From Hahella sp. (lineage in GTDB: Bacteria; Pseudomonadota; Gammaproteobacteria; Pseudomonadales; Oleiphilaceae), in assembly GCA_028280065.1 (NCBI GenBank), contig JANQMN010000069.1:1-64000 (forward strand): a DNA stretch of 64,000 bases, read 5' to 3'. Below, one piece after another: positions 26,327 to 34,717 of the stretch (the stretch's first letter is position 1; each line of letters begins with the position of its first letter). The notes under the pieces are model-generated. The model was not told the origin of the DNA. It worked only from the letters and a program-made list of their open reading frames with translations, and did not search any database. Made by a program: the position numbers and the translations under genes.

Positions 26327-27220
26327 ATGACGAATCTAAATAAACAGTCCAAGCAAAAAATCTTAATTACCGGTGCAAACGGTTTCTTTGGCACGCGTTT
26401 CATTAAAACCTGGGGCCAGCGGTATGAGATTTTGGGTACCGATGTGGGGCCTAAAGCCAAAGTTGCACTTGATATTACTGACAGAGAGGCGGTGTTTTCG
26501 GCGTTTGCCGAATTTCAGCCGGATTTTGTGATTCATGCGGCGGCCATCGCCGTGACGGATTTTTGCAATCTGCACCCTAAAGCCGCACACAAAGTTAATG
26601 TGGGGGGCGCACTGAACATCGGCGAAGCCTGTAAAGAGCACAATGGCCGTCTGGTGTTTATTAGTACAGAGCAGGTTTTTAACGGCAATGCCGAGCCAGG
26701 TCCATATAAGGAATCAGATACTCCGGAACCGGATACGGTATATGGTCAAAATAAGTTGGAGGCTGAAGGCAAACTTAAAGCCTTATTGGAAGATCAACTA
26801 TGGATACTGCGTTTCACCTGGTTGTTCGGACTCCCGGAAAGGGATACTTCCATTAATCCGAATGTCGTTTGGAATGCTCTGCAGGCACAGTTGGCCGGCA
26901 AGAAAATGGTGGAGCGTACCAATGAATATCGCGGCTTAACCTACGTTCACGAACTCATTGACCAATTTCCAAAAGTGTTTGATTTGCCTTTTGGGCTCTA
27001 TCACACGGGCGCTAAGAACGATCTCAGCCGCTACCAGATTGCGCGTCTGATTTTGACAGGTTTTGGTCAGGAGGATCGGCTGGATGAGCTGTTGGATCAT
27101 ACAGAAGCCCCCCAAGACCGGGATATCCGCCTGGATACGTCGTTATTGGCAGCAAATGGCGTTGTTTTCACCGAAAGCAAAGACGCCATCATGAAGTGTT
27201 TAAAAGAATTTGGTTTTTAA
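26327..27220 (+). CDS. RfbD-like NAD(P)-dependent sugar reductase/epimerase
   Basis: A 297-residue extended short-chain dehydrogenase related to dTDP-4-dehydrorhamnose reductase (RfbD/RmlD). The cofactor motif is ITGANGFFGTRFI, the catalytic pair is Thr/Ser in VFISTEQVFNG and Tyr-Lys in VYGQNKLEAEG, and WLFG is the usual RmlD landmark. It lies between the activase and the aldolase genes, so it should act on an intermediate of the same pathway or on an unlinked sugar nucleotide. E. coli frw clusters have no such gene, and GldA, which reduces hydroxyacetone in that pathway, is absent here. Whether this protein substitutes for GldA is untested. Confidence 0.8.
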   Translation: MTNLNKQSKQKILITGANGFFGTRFIKTWGQRYEILGTDVGPKAKVALDITDREAVFSAFAEFQPDFVIHAAAIAVTDFCNLHPKAAHKVNVGGALNIGEACKEHNGRLVFISTEQVFNGNAEPGPYKESDTPEPDTVYGQNKLEAEGKLKALLEDQLWILRFTWLFGLPERDTSINPNVVWNALQAQLAGKKMVERTNEYRGLTYVHELIDQFPKVFDLPFGLYHTGAKNDLSRYQIARLILTGFGQEDRLDELLDHTEAPQDRDIRLDTSLLAANGVVFTESKDAIMKCLKEFGF

Positions 27221-27239
27221 GAACTGATAGGAGTACCCC

Positions 27240-27917
27240 ATGATATATATGTTAGATACCGCCAATTTAGCGGCGATTGAACGAGGAGTTGATCTCTATC
27301 CGCTGGCTGGAGTCACCACCAATCCATCCATCATAGCCAAAGAAAACAGGCCTATGCGCAGTATATTAATGGATATTCGCGAGATCATCGGCACTTCTCG
27401 AATGCTCCATGCCCAGGTGATGGGTGATACTGCAGAAGTGATGCACCAGGAAGCGAAGTTGTTGCATAAATTCGATAACGAACTGATTATAAAAGTGCCC
27501 GTAACGCCGCAAGGCATTAAGGCGATGCAGATGATTGCCGCGGACGGGATACGGATTACAGCGACGGCCATATTGACCCCCCAGCAGGCATTGATGGCCG
27601 CGGTAGCAGGGGCTGAATTTCTAGCGCCTTATATCAACCGCCTGGACAATATCTGCAGTAATGGCGTCCAAGTAGCTAGCGATATCGTAAAGCTGATTGA
27701 GAACTATCAGTTAGATGCGAAAGTGCTGGCGGCGTCCTTCAAGAACGTTCAGCAGGTGCACGAAGCTATCATGTCCGGTATCCAATCGATTACCATTGTG
27801 CCGGAAGTGTTTGATCAGTTGTTAGTGCATCCCTTGACCGACTCCGGTGTCGCAGGTTTCGTTAGTGATTGGGAAGGAGTTTATGGCCAGGGCAAGACGG
27901 TTCTTGATGTTTTTTAA
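27240..27917 (+). CDS. fsa: Fructose-6-phosphate aldolase (FSA) family enzyme
   Basis: A 225-residue class I aldolase of the transaldolase-like FSA family. The Schiff-base lysine is Lys85 in ELIIKVPVTPQGIKAM, at the same position as in E. coli FsaA. PLAGVTTNPSIIAKE and AGAEFLAPYINRLDN are family signatures. AGGAG stands six bases before the ATG. In the E. coli radical glycolysis pathway FsaA/FsaB cleave 1-deoxyfructose 6-phosphate to hydroxyacetone and glyceraldehyde 3-phosphate, and its placement after the glycyl radical enzyme argues for that reaction here. Confidence 0.92.
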   Translation: MIYMLDTANLAAIERGVDLYPLAGVTTNPSIIAKENRPMRSILMDIREIIGTSRMLHAQVMGDTAEVMHQEAKLLHKFDNELIIKVPVTPQGIKAMQMIAADGIRITATAILTPQQALMAAVAGAEFLAPYINRLDNICSNGVQVASDIVKLIENYQLDAKVLAASFKNVQQVHEAIMSGIQSITIVPEVFDQLLVHPLTDSGVAGFVSDWEGVYGQGKTVLDVF

Positions 27918-27941
27918 TCGCTGAAGGCTATACTGATTAAT

Positions 27942-28009
27942 CCGGCATTCTCGCTGCTAGCAGATGCGCCGCTGGCAGTTTGCCTTTAAAAACGGTACGT
28001 CAATGCCGG
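27942..28009. promoter_or_regulatory. Inverted-repeat region before the second EIIB gene
   Basis: CCGGCATT (27942-27949) and AATGCCGG (28002-28009) are exact inverted arms 52 bases apart. Between them lies the palindrome CTGCTAGCAG (27954-27963). The structure could fold in the operon message and act as a processing or attenuation site, or simply be a protein-binding pair. No T-tract follows. Confidence 0.35.
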
Positions 28010-28061
28010 AAAAAGTAAGTAACTTTAGCCCATAGATTTAGCCGCTGAGACTAAAACAATA

Positions 28062-28412
28062 ATGCACGAACTAAAGCTTGTCGCAGTTACTGCCTGTGTC
28101 AGTGGTGTCGCGCACACCTATATGGCGGCCGAGCAATTGGAGAAGCTCAGTCTGAGAAAAAATTATCGGATCAAAATCGAAACCCAGGGCGCATTAGGGA
28201 TAGAAAATAAATTGTCCGGACAAGACATCGCCGAAGCGGATATTGCCATACTTGTTTCCGATATTAGTATCGAAGGCTATGAACGGTTTTCCCGTTGCCG
28301 GATTATTAAGATGGGCGTCCAGGATGTTCTGGTCGCCCCGGAGAGACTGTTGGCAGTGATCGAAAAAGCACGAGGTCTGCCAAGGGGAACAGTGTTAGAA
28401 ACCAGTCAATGA
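28062..28412 (+). CDS. frwD: Second PTS fructose-family EIIB component
   Basis: A 116-residue EIIB domain with the active cysteine Cys12 in VTACVSGVAHTYMAAEQ and the KIETQGALGIENK block. It differs from the EIIB at 22744 in the residue after the cysteine (Val for Pro). E. coli frw clusters also carry a second EIIB (FrwD), which supports the orthology. It closes the plus-strand operon; its 3' end overlaps the convergent AraC gene by seven bases. It may compete with, or replace, the first EIIB on the single EIIC. Confidence 0.85.
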   Translation: MHELKLVAVTACVSGVAHTYMAAEQLEKLSLRKNYRIKIETQGALGIENKLSGQDIAEADIAILVSDISIEGYERFSRCRIIKMGVQDVLVAPERLLAVIEKARGLPRGTVLETSQ

Positions 28413-29257
28413 CTGCGATACTGAACGCGGTATTCGGAAGGGGAACGTCCGGTCTTTTTCCGAAACGAGCGGCAGAAATAATTGCTATCACTGAAGCCAC
28501 AGTTGTAGGCCACTTCTTTCACTTTCATGTCATATTGCTTCAGCAGATATTTCGCTTTTTCAAGCCGGGCCTGAATCAGATAATCATTAAACTTAATCCC
28601 GCCTTCCCGATGAAAAAGTTGGGAAAGATAGTTTGGTGATATATAAAATTCCGCCGCAATAGACTCCCGGCTTAAGTGTTCCTGATAGTGATTGTCAATG
28701 TAATCCCGGATTGCTTCAAAGACGGCATGGCCCTGAGAGGGCGTTTCCGGTGGATGATCAAGAAGATCGAGGGTATTGGTTAGCAGCGAACGAACTAACA
28801 ATAAGGCTGTTGCCTGATCTTCCGGATGCCAGCTGAGTTCATTCAGCGCACGCACGATAAAAGTGCCGACCCGCGGACCCCGGCGCGGAATACTCAGCTT
28901 TTCAGGCGCTTCAAATGCAGTTCCATCCCAATGCATCAGGCTTAGCCCGATGGCTTGTCTCCCGCAAAGCAGGCTCAAGGTGGTGACCGGATCATCCCAC
29001 TGCGGCTTATTCCAACTGTAATCAGGTAGAAAAAGAATCTTGTCAGGTGTCAGGCTTGTCAGAATCTTTTCCGGGCCGGTATTGCCGACTTCCATGGACA
29101 GTTCACCCTCCAATACGAATTCAAATCGGGGGAAGTCCACTTGATAGGCTAATTGGGGTGGTGCAGGTTGGTTGCCGGCAAACAGGATCTGTTTGTTTGT
29201 GGAAGGCATAGTGATGAGGTGGTTCAGCGCGTTTTCGATGTTGTGGTTCGTAGGCAT
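28406..29257 (-). CDS. AraC-family transcriptional regulator
   Basis: A 283-residue regulator with an N-terminal sensing domain (cupin-like, residues 20-150) and a C-terminal pair of HTH motifs: LSRESIAAEFYISPNYLSQL and VKEVAYNCGFSDSNYFCRSF, ending in KKTGRSPSEYR. It is convergent with the PTS operon and divergent from the dioxygenase gene. It most likely senses the transported sugar or its phosphate and activates one or both neighbouring units. This is inferred from location. Confidence 0.9.
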   Translation of the reverse strand: MPTNHNIENALNHLITMPSTNKQILFAGNQPAPPQLAYQVDFPRFEFVLEGELSMEVGNTGPEKILTSLTPDKILFLPDYSWNKPQWDDPVTTLSLLCGRQAIGLSLMHWDGTAFEAPEKLSIPRRGPRVGTFIVRALNELSWHPEDQATALLLVRSLLTNTLDLLDHPPETPSQGHAVFEAIRDYIDNHYQEHLSRESIAAEFYISPNYLSQLFHREGGIKFNDYLIQARLEKAKYLLKQYDMKVKEVAYNCGFSDSNYFCRSFRKKTGRSPSEYRVQYRSH

Positions 29258-29422
29258 TTAGATGAACGTCTTAATTATTATTGCTGGGGTAATTCTAGCC
29301 AAAGTAATAGAAAAGATATAACAAAAATCCAGCAAAAAGCGCAATTTTTGCCGTTAAGTGCGTATTTTAATCCAGTACTATAAATCTCATCTGAATGGTC
29401 AACGAACAAGAAAGATGAGCTT

Positions 29423-30187
29423 ATGACAACTTCCGCAGAACACCTGTCGGCCCTGGGCGCCGATATCAGTTTACCTCCCAAAATGATAGACGACTTGGAA
29501 ACGCACGGTTTTACCATTGTGCCCAATATGATCGAACCTGACTGGCTAGAGGAAATGCGCCGCACCTTTGATGCTCTGGTGGAACGGGAAGGTGACCAAC
29601 TGGCAATAGAGCATCATACGGAAGAGACGGTGACTCGAGTTGCCAATCTGATTAACAAAGGCACTGTTTGGGAGAAAGTCTGGAGCCACCCCTTGTTATT
29701 GGCGGCAGCAAAACATGTATTTGGGGGTGAGTTCAGAGTATCCAGCCTCAATGGCCGGGAAGCGCATCCGGGTGGAGGCCATCAACCGCTCCATGGCGAC
29801 TGGAAAAAACCAAGGCCTGATTTTCCGCGGGTTCATGTACTCAATTCGATCTGGGCTATTGATGACCTAAGTGCGGAAAACGGCTCTCCAAGGATTATTG
29901 CCGGGACTCACAACCGACCGGAATTGCCTGAAGATGTCATTGCGGATCCCTCTGCTCCGCATCCGGACGAGGTCATACTGGAATGCCCTGCGGGAACCGT
30001 CATGATATTTAACGCCCATACCTGGCATGGGGGCACCACCAATAAGTCAGGCGCTCGAAGACGCGTGCTGCACGGTTACTTTACCCGCCGGGATGACCCG
30101 CAACAGCAAGATCAAAGCCGTTGGATCAAAGAGTCCACCTTAAGTCGGCTGACGCCGGCACAAAAATGGCTACTGGATGTTGATTAA
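29423..30187 (+). CDS. Phytanoyl-CoA dioxygenase (PhyH) family protein
   Basis: A 254-residue Fe(II)/2-oxoglutarate oxygenase of the PhyH family. Candidate iron ligands are His and Asp in HQPLHGDWKK and the distal His in AHTWHGGTTNKSG; the Arg in SGARRRVLHGYF probably binds 2-oxoglutarate. FTIVPNMIEPDWLEEMR is a typical N-terminal PhyH block. It is transcribed away from the AraC gene and 19 bases ahead of 1-phosphofructokinase. The substrate is unknown. An oxygen-dependent enzyme next to an oxygen-sensitive radical system suggests an alternative aerobic branch, but this is conjecture. Confidence 0.85.
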   Translation: MTTSAEHLSALGADISLPPKMIDDLETHGFTIVPNMIEPDWLEEMRRTFDALVEREGDQLAIEHHTEETVTRVANLINKGTVWEKVWSHPLLLAAAKHVFGGEFRVSSLNGREAHPGGGHQPLHGDWKKPRPDFPRVHVLNSIWAIDDLSAENGSPRIIAGTHNRPELPEDVIADPSAPHPDEVILECPAGTVMIFNAHTWHGGTTNKSGARRRVLHGYFTRRDDPQQQDQSRWIKESTLSRLTPAQKWLLDVD

Positions 30188-30206
30188 TTAGAAAGAGGTT
30201 TCGCCC

Positions 30207-31208
30207 ATGACCCGCATTGTCACCATCACACTTAACCCTGCATTGGACTTGACCGGCAATGTAGATCATCTTGTTGCCGGCCGGGTTAACCGGGTAAGCG
30301 ACATGCACCTGAGACCTGCCGGCAAAGGCATTAACGTTGCGCTGGTAGCCCGGGGTCTCGGTGTTTCGGTCGCGGCTACCGGAATGCTGGGGCAGGGTAA
30401 TCAAATGCCGTTTGTGGATTTGTTTGAAAAGCACAGGATTCATGATGAGTTTATTCGGGAGCAGGGCGATACCCGAATCAACATCAAGATATGCGAACAA
30501 AGCGGTCAGTTCACTGATATTAATTTCCCACGGTTGGAAATCAGCCAGGAGAATATCGATCAACTTTTTGAGCGGGTATCTGTTCTTGCGCAAACCTGTG
30601 ACGTCTTTGTTCTGGCAGGAAGTGTTCCTTCCTCATTATCAAGCTCGATCTGGGCCGACTTGATCAACTTATTAAAGCCCTTGGACAAATGCATTCTTTT
30701 GGATACCAGTGGTAAAGCACTGGAGGAAGGTATTGCCGCCTGTCCCACCCTGATCAAGCCAAACGAAACTGAACTGTCTGAGCTGGTAGGGTATGCATGT
30801 GAATCTCGAGAACGGCAGCAACAGGCTGCGGAAGAGTTGCTATCCAAAGGTGTTGAGAATGTGGTTGTTTCCAACGGTGCCGAAGGTGTCAGTTGGTATT
30901 CAGATTCCTTGGTGTTGCATGCGACGCCCCCACCGCAAAAAGTTGTCAGTACGGTAGGTGCCGGCGATAGCTTGGTTGCCGGCTTGGCAGTCGGTCTGAG
31001 CAGGATGCTGGATGCTGAAACAATTCTTCGAACTTCGACCGCAATTGCGACGATGGCAATTAGTCAAATTGGAGTAGGCATTACAAATCAAATGGATTTT
31101 ATCAGGCTGAAACGTAAAATTTTGATCTCTCGAAATATTAGAAAACCACAGTCCTCAATGAAACAAAAAGAGGAAGGTTGGAAACGTATCGGATATGTTT
31201 CTGATTAA
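30207..31208 (+). CDS. fruK: 1-phosphofructokinase (PfkB family)
   Basis: A cytoplasmic kinase of the PfkB/ribokinase family, closest to FruK, which phosphorylates fructose 1-phosphate to fructose 1,6-bisphosphate. Landmarks are ITLNPALDLTG at the start, RPAGKGINVALVARGLG, and the anion-hole/catalytic motif VSTVGAGDSLVAGLA with the catalytic Asp. At 333 residues it is about 20 longer than usual; the extra is a basic tail after NQMDFIRLK. AGAGG precedes the start. It follows the PhyH gene after 19 bases, so the two form an operon. A fructose-specific EIIBC that would make fructose 1-phosphate is not in the window, unless the cluster's own PTS does so. Confidence 0.88.
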   Translation: MTRIVTITLNPALDLTGNVDHLVAGRVNRVSDMHLRPAGKGINVALVARGLGVSVAATGMLGQGNQMPFVDLFEKHRIHDEFIREQGDTRINIKICEQSGQFTDINFPRLEISQENIDQLFERVSVLAQTCDVFVLAGSVPSSLSSSIWADLINLLKPLDKCILLDTSGKALEEGIAACPTLIKPNETELSELVGYACESRERQQQAAEELLSKGVENVVVSNGAEGVSWYSDSLVLHATPPPQKVVSTVGAGDSLVAGLAVGLSRMLDAETILRTSTAIATMAISQIGVGITNQMDFIRLKRKILISRNIRKPQSSMKQKEEGWKRIGYVSD

Positions 31209-31214
31209 ATACAA

Positions 31215-31670
31215 TCACTTGGTTTTTTGCAGTTTAGGATTGAGTAACACGTAGCTGATTCCTCCCAGTGCACCCGCAGAGCATTGTGCTATAAAACCCG
31301 CCGTGCCACGAGAACCGGCAATTAGGGTAATGTCTAAAATCGGCTGTAAGCTGGCAAGGAGCGCCATAAACGCGGCAAATCCAGCGATAGCGTATGCGAT
31401 GGCAGGAGGTACAGGCCACCAATGTCGAACGCCGGCTGTTACTGGGAAAGCGATGGCAAAGGCAAGCGCGATGAGCGAGCAATAACTTGGCAGCATGCCA
31501 ACCCAGTCATCCAGAGTTGTTTTCAGTCGTACCCCAATTGGAATGTCGGTCCCTACCTGCACGAGACCATGCAGTACGAATTGCGTATGAAGGATGCTGG
31601 CCAAGCTGAATGCCACAAGAGTGGCAATCAGGTAGGCAATCAGTCTGCGGGTAAGTAAGCCTTTATCCAT
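31215..31670 (-). CDS. Small integral membrane protein, unknown function
   Basis: 151 residues with four hydrophobic segments: LIAYLIATLVAFSLASILH, a central SYCSLIALAFAIAFPVTAGV, AIAYAIAGFAAFMALLASL and FIAQCSAGALGGISYVLL. No family is recognised and no charged catalytic residues stand out within the membrane. It ends six bases after the kinase gene on the opposite strand and starts 75 bases from the dehydrogenase gene, with which it shares an upstream region. Confidence 0.7.
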   Translation of the reverse strand: MDKGLLTRRLIAYLIATLVAFSLASILHTQFVLHGLVQVGTDIPIGVRLKTTLDDWVGMLPSYCSLIALAFAIAFPVTAGVRHWWPVPPAIAYAIAGFAAFMALLASLQPILDITLIAGSRGTAGFIAQCSAGALGGISYVLLNPKLQKTK

Positions 31671-31745
31671 AATATCTGTGCTATCGTATTTACGCCTGAA
31701 ATACCTTTTGTAGTTTATCAGGATTAGTTTGCTGCGGAGCCACTT

Positions 31746-32852
31746 ATGAAAGTAACCCTGAAATTTGTAATTCTAGCTTGCTTTTTCCTGGCTGTTACTG
31801 GAAATGCGGCTACATTTCCCGCCTTTAATAAAGTCGAGGTTGCAAGTGGGCTGGACTTTCCCTGGTCGTTGGCATTTCTGCCGGATGGCCGGTTACTGGT
31901 CACAGAACGAAGCGGAAGTTTGCGCATTATCAATAATGGACAGGTATCAGAGCCAATCGCAGGTCTACCGGAGGTTTATGCCCATAGTCAGGGCGGTTTA
32001 ATGGATGTTGTGTTACATCCGAACTATCAGCAAAATGGCTGGCTTTACATTAGCTTTGCCCATGGCGACGAAAACGCGAACGCAACACGGTTGATTCGAG
32101 CCAAACTAAATGGTACGCAGCTTCAAGAGTTAGAGGTGCTTTTTACCGTTGATCCCAGCAAGGATACCCCTGCCCATTATGGTGGCAGACTTACGTTCCT
32201 GCCGGACAATACTCTATTGCTGACCACAGGGGATGGTTTCGACTACAGGGAAGAGGCGCAAAAGCTGGATAGCCTACTCGGAAAAATAGTTCGCCTCCAT
32301 GATGATGGCCGAATTCCGCAAGATAATCCTTTCATCGGTAAAGTTGAAGTCCGGTCTGAAATCTGGAGTTATGGTCACCGTAATCCTCAAGGCATCCTTT
32401 ATGACTTAAAGCGCCAAATGGTTATCTCACATGAGCATGGCCCCAAAGGCGGTGATGAAATAAACTATATTGAAGCCGGTAAGAACTACGGCTGGCCGGT
32501 TATAACTTACGGCCGGGATTATTTTGGTTCAACGATTTCTCCTTATCAGGAGTATCCTGGAATGGAGCCACCCATCCTGGATTGGACACCGTCGATTGCT
32601 CCTTCCGGCATGGCGGTTTATTACGGCGAGTTGTTCCCTTCTATTCAGGGTGATCTGTTAATTACTGCTCTTGCATCTCAGGAGTTGCGATGGGTAAAGT
32701 TGCAAGACACGAAAGTCGTCGAGCAGCAATCCTTGTTAAGCGATATGAATACCCGTTTTAGAGATGTCCGCGTCGGGCCTGAGGGTGCTATTTATCTGCT
32801 GACTGACTCTCCACAAGGGAAGATTATCAAACTGATTCCAACCGGGAGCTAG
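31746..32852 (+). CDS. PQQ-dependent aldose sugar dehydrogenase, periplasmic
   Basis: A 368-residue soluble-type PQQ dehydrogenase (YliI/Asd family, six-bladed propeller) that oxidises aldoses at C1 in the periplasm and passes electrons to quinone or cytochrome. The signal peptide is KFVILACFFLAVTGNAATFP. Landmarks are LDFPWSLAFLPDGRLLVTER, HSQGGLMDVVLHP (catalytic-type His), SYGHRNPQGILYD and HEHGPKGGDEINYI. It is a single-gene unit. No PQQ synthesis genes are nearby. It could oxidise sugars outside the PTS route. Confidence 0.9.
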   Translation: MKVTLKFVILACFFLAVTGNAATFPAFNKVEVASGLDFPWSLAFLPDGRLLVTERSGSLRIINNGQVSEPIAGLPEVYAHSQGGLMDVVLHPNYQQNGWLYISFAHGDENANATRLIRAKLNGTQLQELEVLFTVDPSKDTPAHYGGRLTFLPDNTLLLTTGDGFDYREEAQKLDSLLGKIVRLHDDGRIPQDNPFIGKVEVRSEIWSYGHRNPQGILYDLKRQMVISHEHGPKGGDEINYIEAGKNYGWPVITYGRDYFGSTISPYQEYPGMEPPILDWTPSIAPSGMAVYYGELFPSIQGDLLITALASQELRWVKLQDTKVVEQQSLLSDMNTRFRDVRVGPEGAIYLLTDSPQGKIIKLIPTGS

Positions 32853-32912
32853 CCATTCGAGTCAGAGCCCTTTATAGGAAAGGGTGACCCCTAAGAGACG
32901 TTTACTATTATT

Positions 32913-33779
32913 CTAAAATGCGACCTCCCGGAACTTCTGGATGATTCTTCCGTATTCTCTGCCACTCTTCAGTTTGCTTAAGCCTGAGTTGAATTTGGTT
33001 AGTAATTCCCGACTGTCCGCATTATTTTTGGAAAAAATGGCATAAATGTTGGCTGTGTAATAGAAGTTGGGATGATGAGTGATTAGTGCGGCTTCCTCGG
33101 GTTTGAAGTGGCTTGCGAGCATTCGATAACCTACGTCAATGTTCGCGGGTACCAGTTCAACTCTTCCGAGCATCAGCTTTTTAAAGTTCAGTAGATCGTC
33201 GCTAACTTCATCAGTTGTCAGAAAACCACGTCTTATTGCGTCGTCGAGTTCAGGGCTATAGCTGAAACCAACCGTTGTTCCAATTTTTCTTCCCTTTAAG
33301 TCCGAGATGGTTTGCCAGTCGAACTGATAGTCTTTTCTATGAAAAAATGCCGCATTGCCTATGTAAATCGGGTCGCTGAATAAAACTTCCTTTTCTCTTT
33401 CAGCCGATTTTACATAACCAAGTGAGCCATGATAACGGCCCCGTTTTACTTCTAGGTAGCCTCTCGCCCAGGGTAGAAAAGTATAGATTACGTCCAGTCC
33501 TTCCTTCGCAAAGGATTCAGTGACGATTTCTGAAAGCAGGCCGTATTTAACAATACTTTCCGAGGCGAATGGGGGCCATTCTCCGCTTGCCAGACTCACG
33601 GCTTCCTTCGCCTGGAGCTTGGTCGCTGGGAACAGGACTGTGATACCGAGCGATAGGGCAACTATCAATACCGGAACATTTATCAATACCGGAACATTCT
33701 GAAGAGGAAAACAAAATTTGGTCGGGAAGTGTGGTTTATAGCCCTGTGAAGAGTGACTATCAAATTTAGTCTTGGTCAT
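32913..33779 (-). CDS. Periplasmic solute-binding protein family 3 (PBPb)
   Basis: A 288-residue type-3 extracellular solute-binding protein of the kind found alone as a sensor or scavenger in Gram-negative bacteria. Conserved blocks are ASGEWPPFASE, ERGREGLDV-like FAKEGLDVIYTFLPWARGY and DLKGRKIGTTVGFSYSPELD. The N-terminus has a hydrophobic export signal preceded by about 30 hydrophilic residues, unusually long; a nearer start is likely. The signal contains an exact tandem hexapeptide NVPVLI-NVPVLI from an 18-base duplication in DNA. No ABC permease is adjacent. Ligand unknown, probably an amino acid or small polar compound. Confidence 0.75.
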   Translation of the reverse strand: MTKTKFDSHSSQGYKPHFPTKFCFPLQNVPVLINVPVLIVALSLGITVLFPATKLQAKEAVSLASGEWPPFASESIVKYGLLSEIVTESFAKEGLDVIYTFLPWARGYLEVKRGRYHGSLGYVKSAEREKEVLFSDPIYIGNAAFFHRKDYQFDWQTISDLKGRKIGTTVGFSYSPELDDAIRRGFLTTDEVSDDLLNFKKLMLGRVELVPANIDVGYRMLASHFKPEEAALITHHPNFYYTANIYAIFSKNNADSRELLTKFNSGLSKLKSGREYGRIIQKFREVAF

Positions 33780-33999
33780 TGCCTTTCGCTTTTTCTAAAG
33801 AAAACTAAATTGAAGTTTCGTATATCCGCCACATGAAGAAAATTATTAACCATGCATCTGATGCATAGTTTAGATCTCGCCAGAGCTAATGGGTAATAAA
33901 TGCCGCTGTGATGTTTTGCCGGAAATCTGGTTTTTGTAAGAAACCTGGGCGTTGAAGGTCCGGTCCGGGATTGTTCGGCACAAAACAGTTTACAAAAAA

Positions 34000-34041
34000 G
34001 GACGGATGTCCTAATATCTTTCAAAAATAGGACGGTTGTCC
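34000..34041. promoter_or_regulatory. Two tandem operators of the TetR gene
   Basis: GGACGGATGTCC (34000-34011) and GGACGGTTGTCC (34030-34041) share the arms GGAC/GTCC with a four-base centre; their starts are 30 bases apart, close to three helical turns. They lie 43-84 bases before the TetR start, so autorepression of the operon is expected. Both are embedded in A/T-rich flanks typical of a promoter. Confidence 0.7.
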
Positions 34042-34083
34042 TTTTTTGTTTGAGGTCTAAGAGATTCAGGAGTAGCGGTTCAG

Positions 34084-34698
34084 ATGCCTGCCGGTGCAAT
34101 GACCAAAGCTGAAAAAACCAGAGAACTCATATTGAATGAAGCCGTTGCCCTTGCAACCTCGGTGGGTATTGAAGGGCTGACAATCCGCCAACTTGCAGAA
34201 CAGGTCGGCATGTCGAAAAGCGGTTTGCATGCGCGCTTTAAATCCCGGGAAGACCTGCAAATTCAGGTCGTGGAAACAGTTTCCCAGCGCTTTACGGAAA
34301 CGGTCCTTAAGCCGGCTTTACAGCAAAAACGCGGACTGGAACGGCTGAAAGACTTTACCAAGCGATGGGTTGATTGGCTAGGCACAGATCCCCTGGAAGG
34401 CGGCGGTTTGATATTCACCATGAGCCACGAGTTTGCCCACCGAAAGGGTGGTGTTCATGATGTAGTGAACCTAAAGAATCAAGAACTACACAATATCTTA
34501 AACCGTCTTATTGACGGCACGATTGCCGACGGTGCTCTGCCTGCCGGATTAGACAAAAATCAGTTTATCTTTGAACTCACTTCCATTGTCCTGGGCTATT
34601 ACCAGTATCTCCGCATTTTTTCTGCCAAGGAAGTACGCCAGTGGACATGCCGCGCATTCGAAGCTTTGTTTTCTCGAAAGCATCAATTTACTCAATAA
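34084..34698 (+). CDS. TetR-family repressor of the molybdopterin oxidoreductase operon
   Basis: 204 residues. The N-terminal HTH reads GIEGLTIRQLAEQVGMSKSG (residues about 29-50), typical TetR. The C-terminal ligand domain is of the TetR_C group containing GGLIFTMSHEF. It starts ten bases after GGAG and is followed after 19 bases by the oxidoreductase gene, so it is the first gene of an operon. The duplicated GGAC-N4-GTCC operators directly upstream imply autoregulation. The inducer is probably an aromatic or hydrophobic compound or a substrate of the reductases, which the sequence does not say. Confidence 0.9.
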   Translation: MPAGAMTKAEKTRELILNEAVALATSVGIEGLTIRQLAEQVGMSKSGLHARFKSREDLQIQVVETVSQRFTETVLKPALQQKRGLERLKDFTKRWVDWLGTDPLEGGGLIFTMSHEFAHRKGGVHDVVNLKNQELHNILNRLIDGTIADGALPAGLDKNQFIFELTSIVLGYYQYLRIFSAKEVRQWTCRAFEALFSRKHQFTQ

Positions 34699-34717
34699 GA
34701 ATCCAAAAGAGGTCGAT

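Noticed and set aside
32868..32884. Hairpin CCCTTT-N5-AAAGGG after the dehydrogenase gene as a terminator
   Set aside because: Six-base stem with no T-run; too weak to call.
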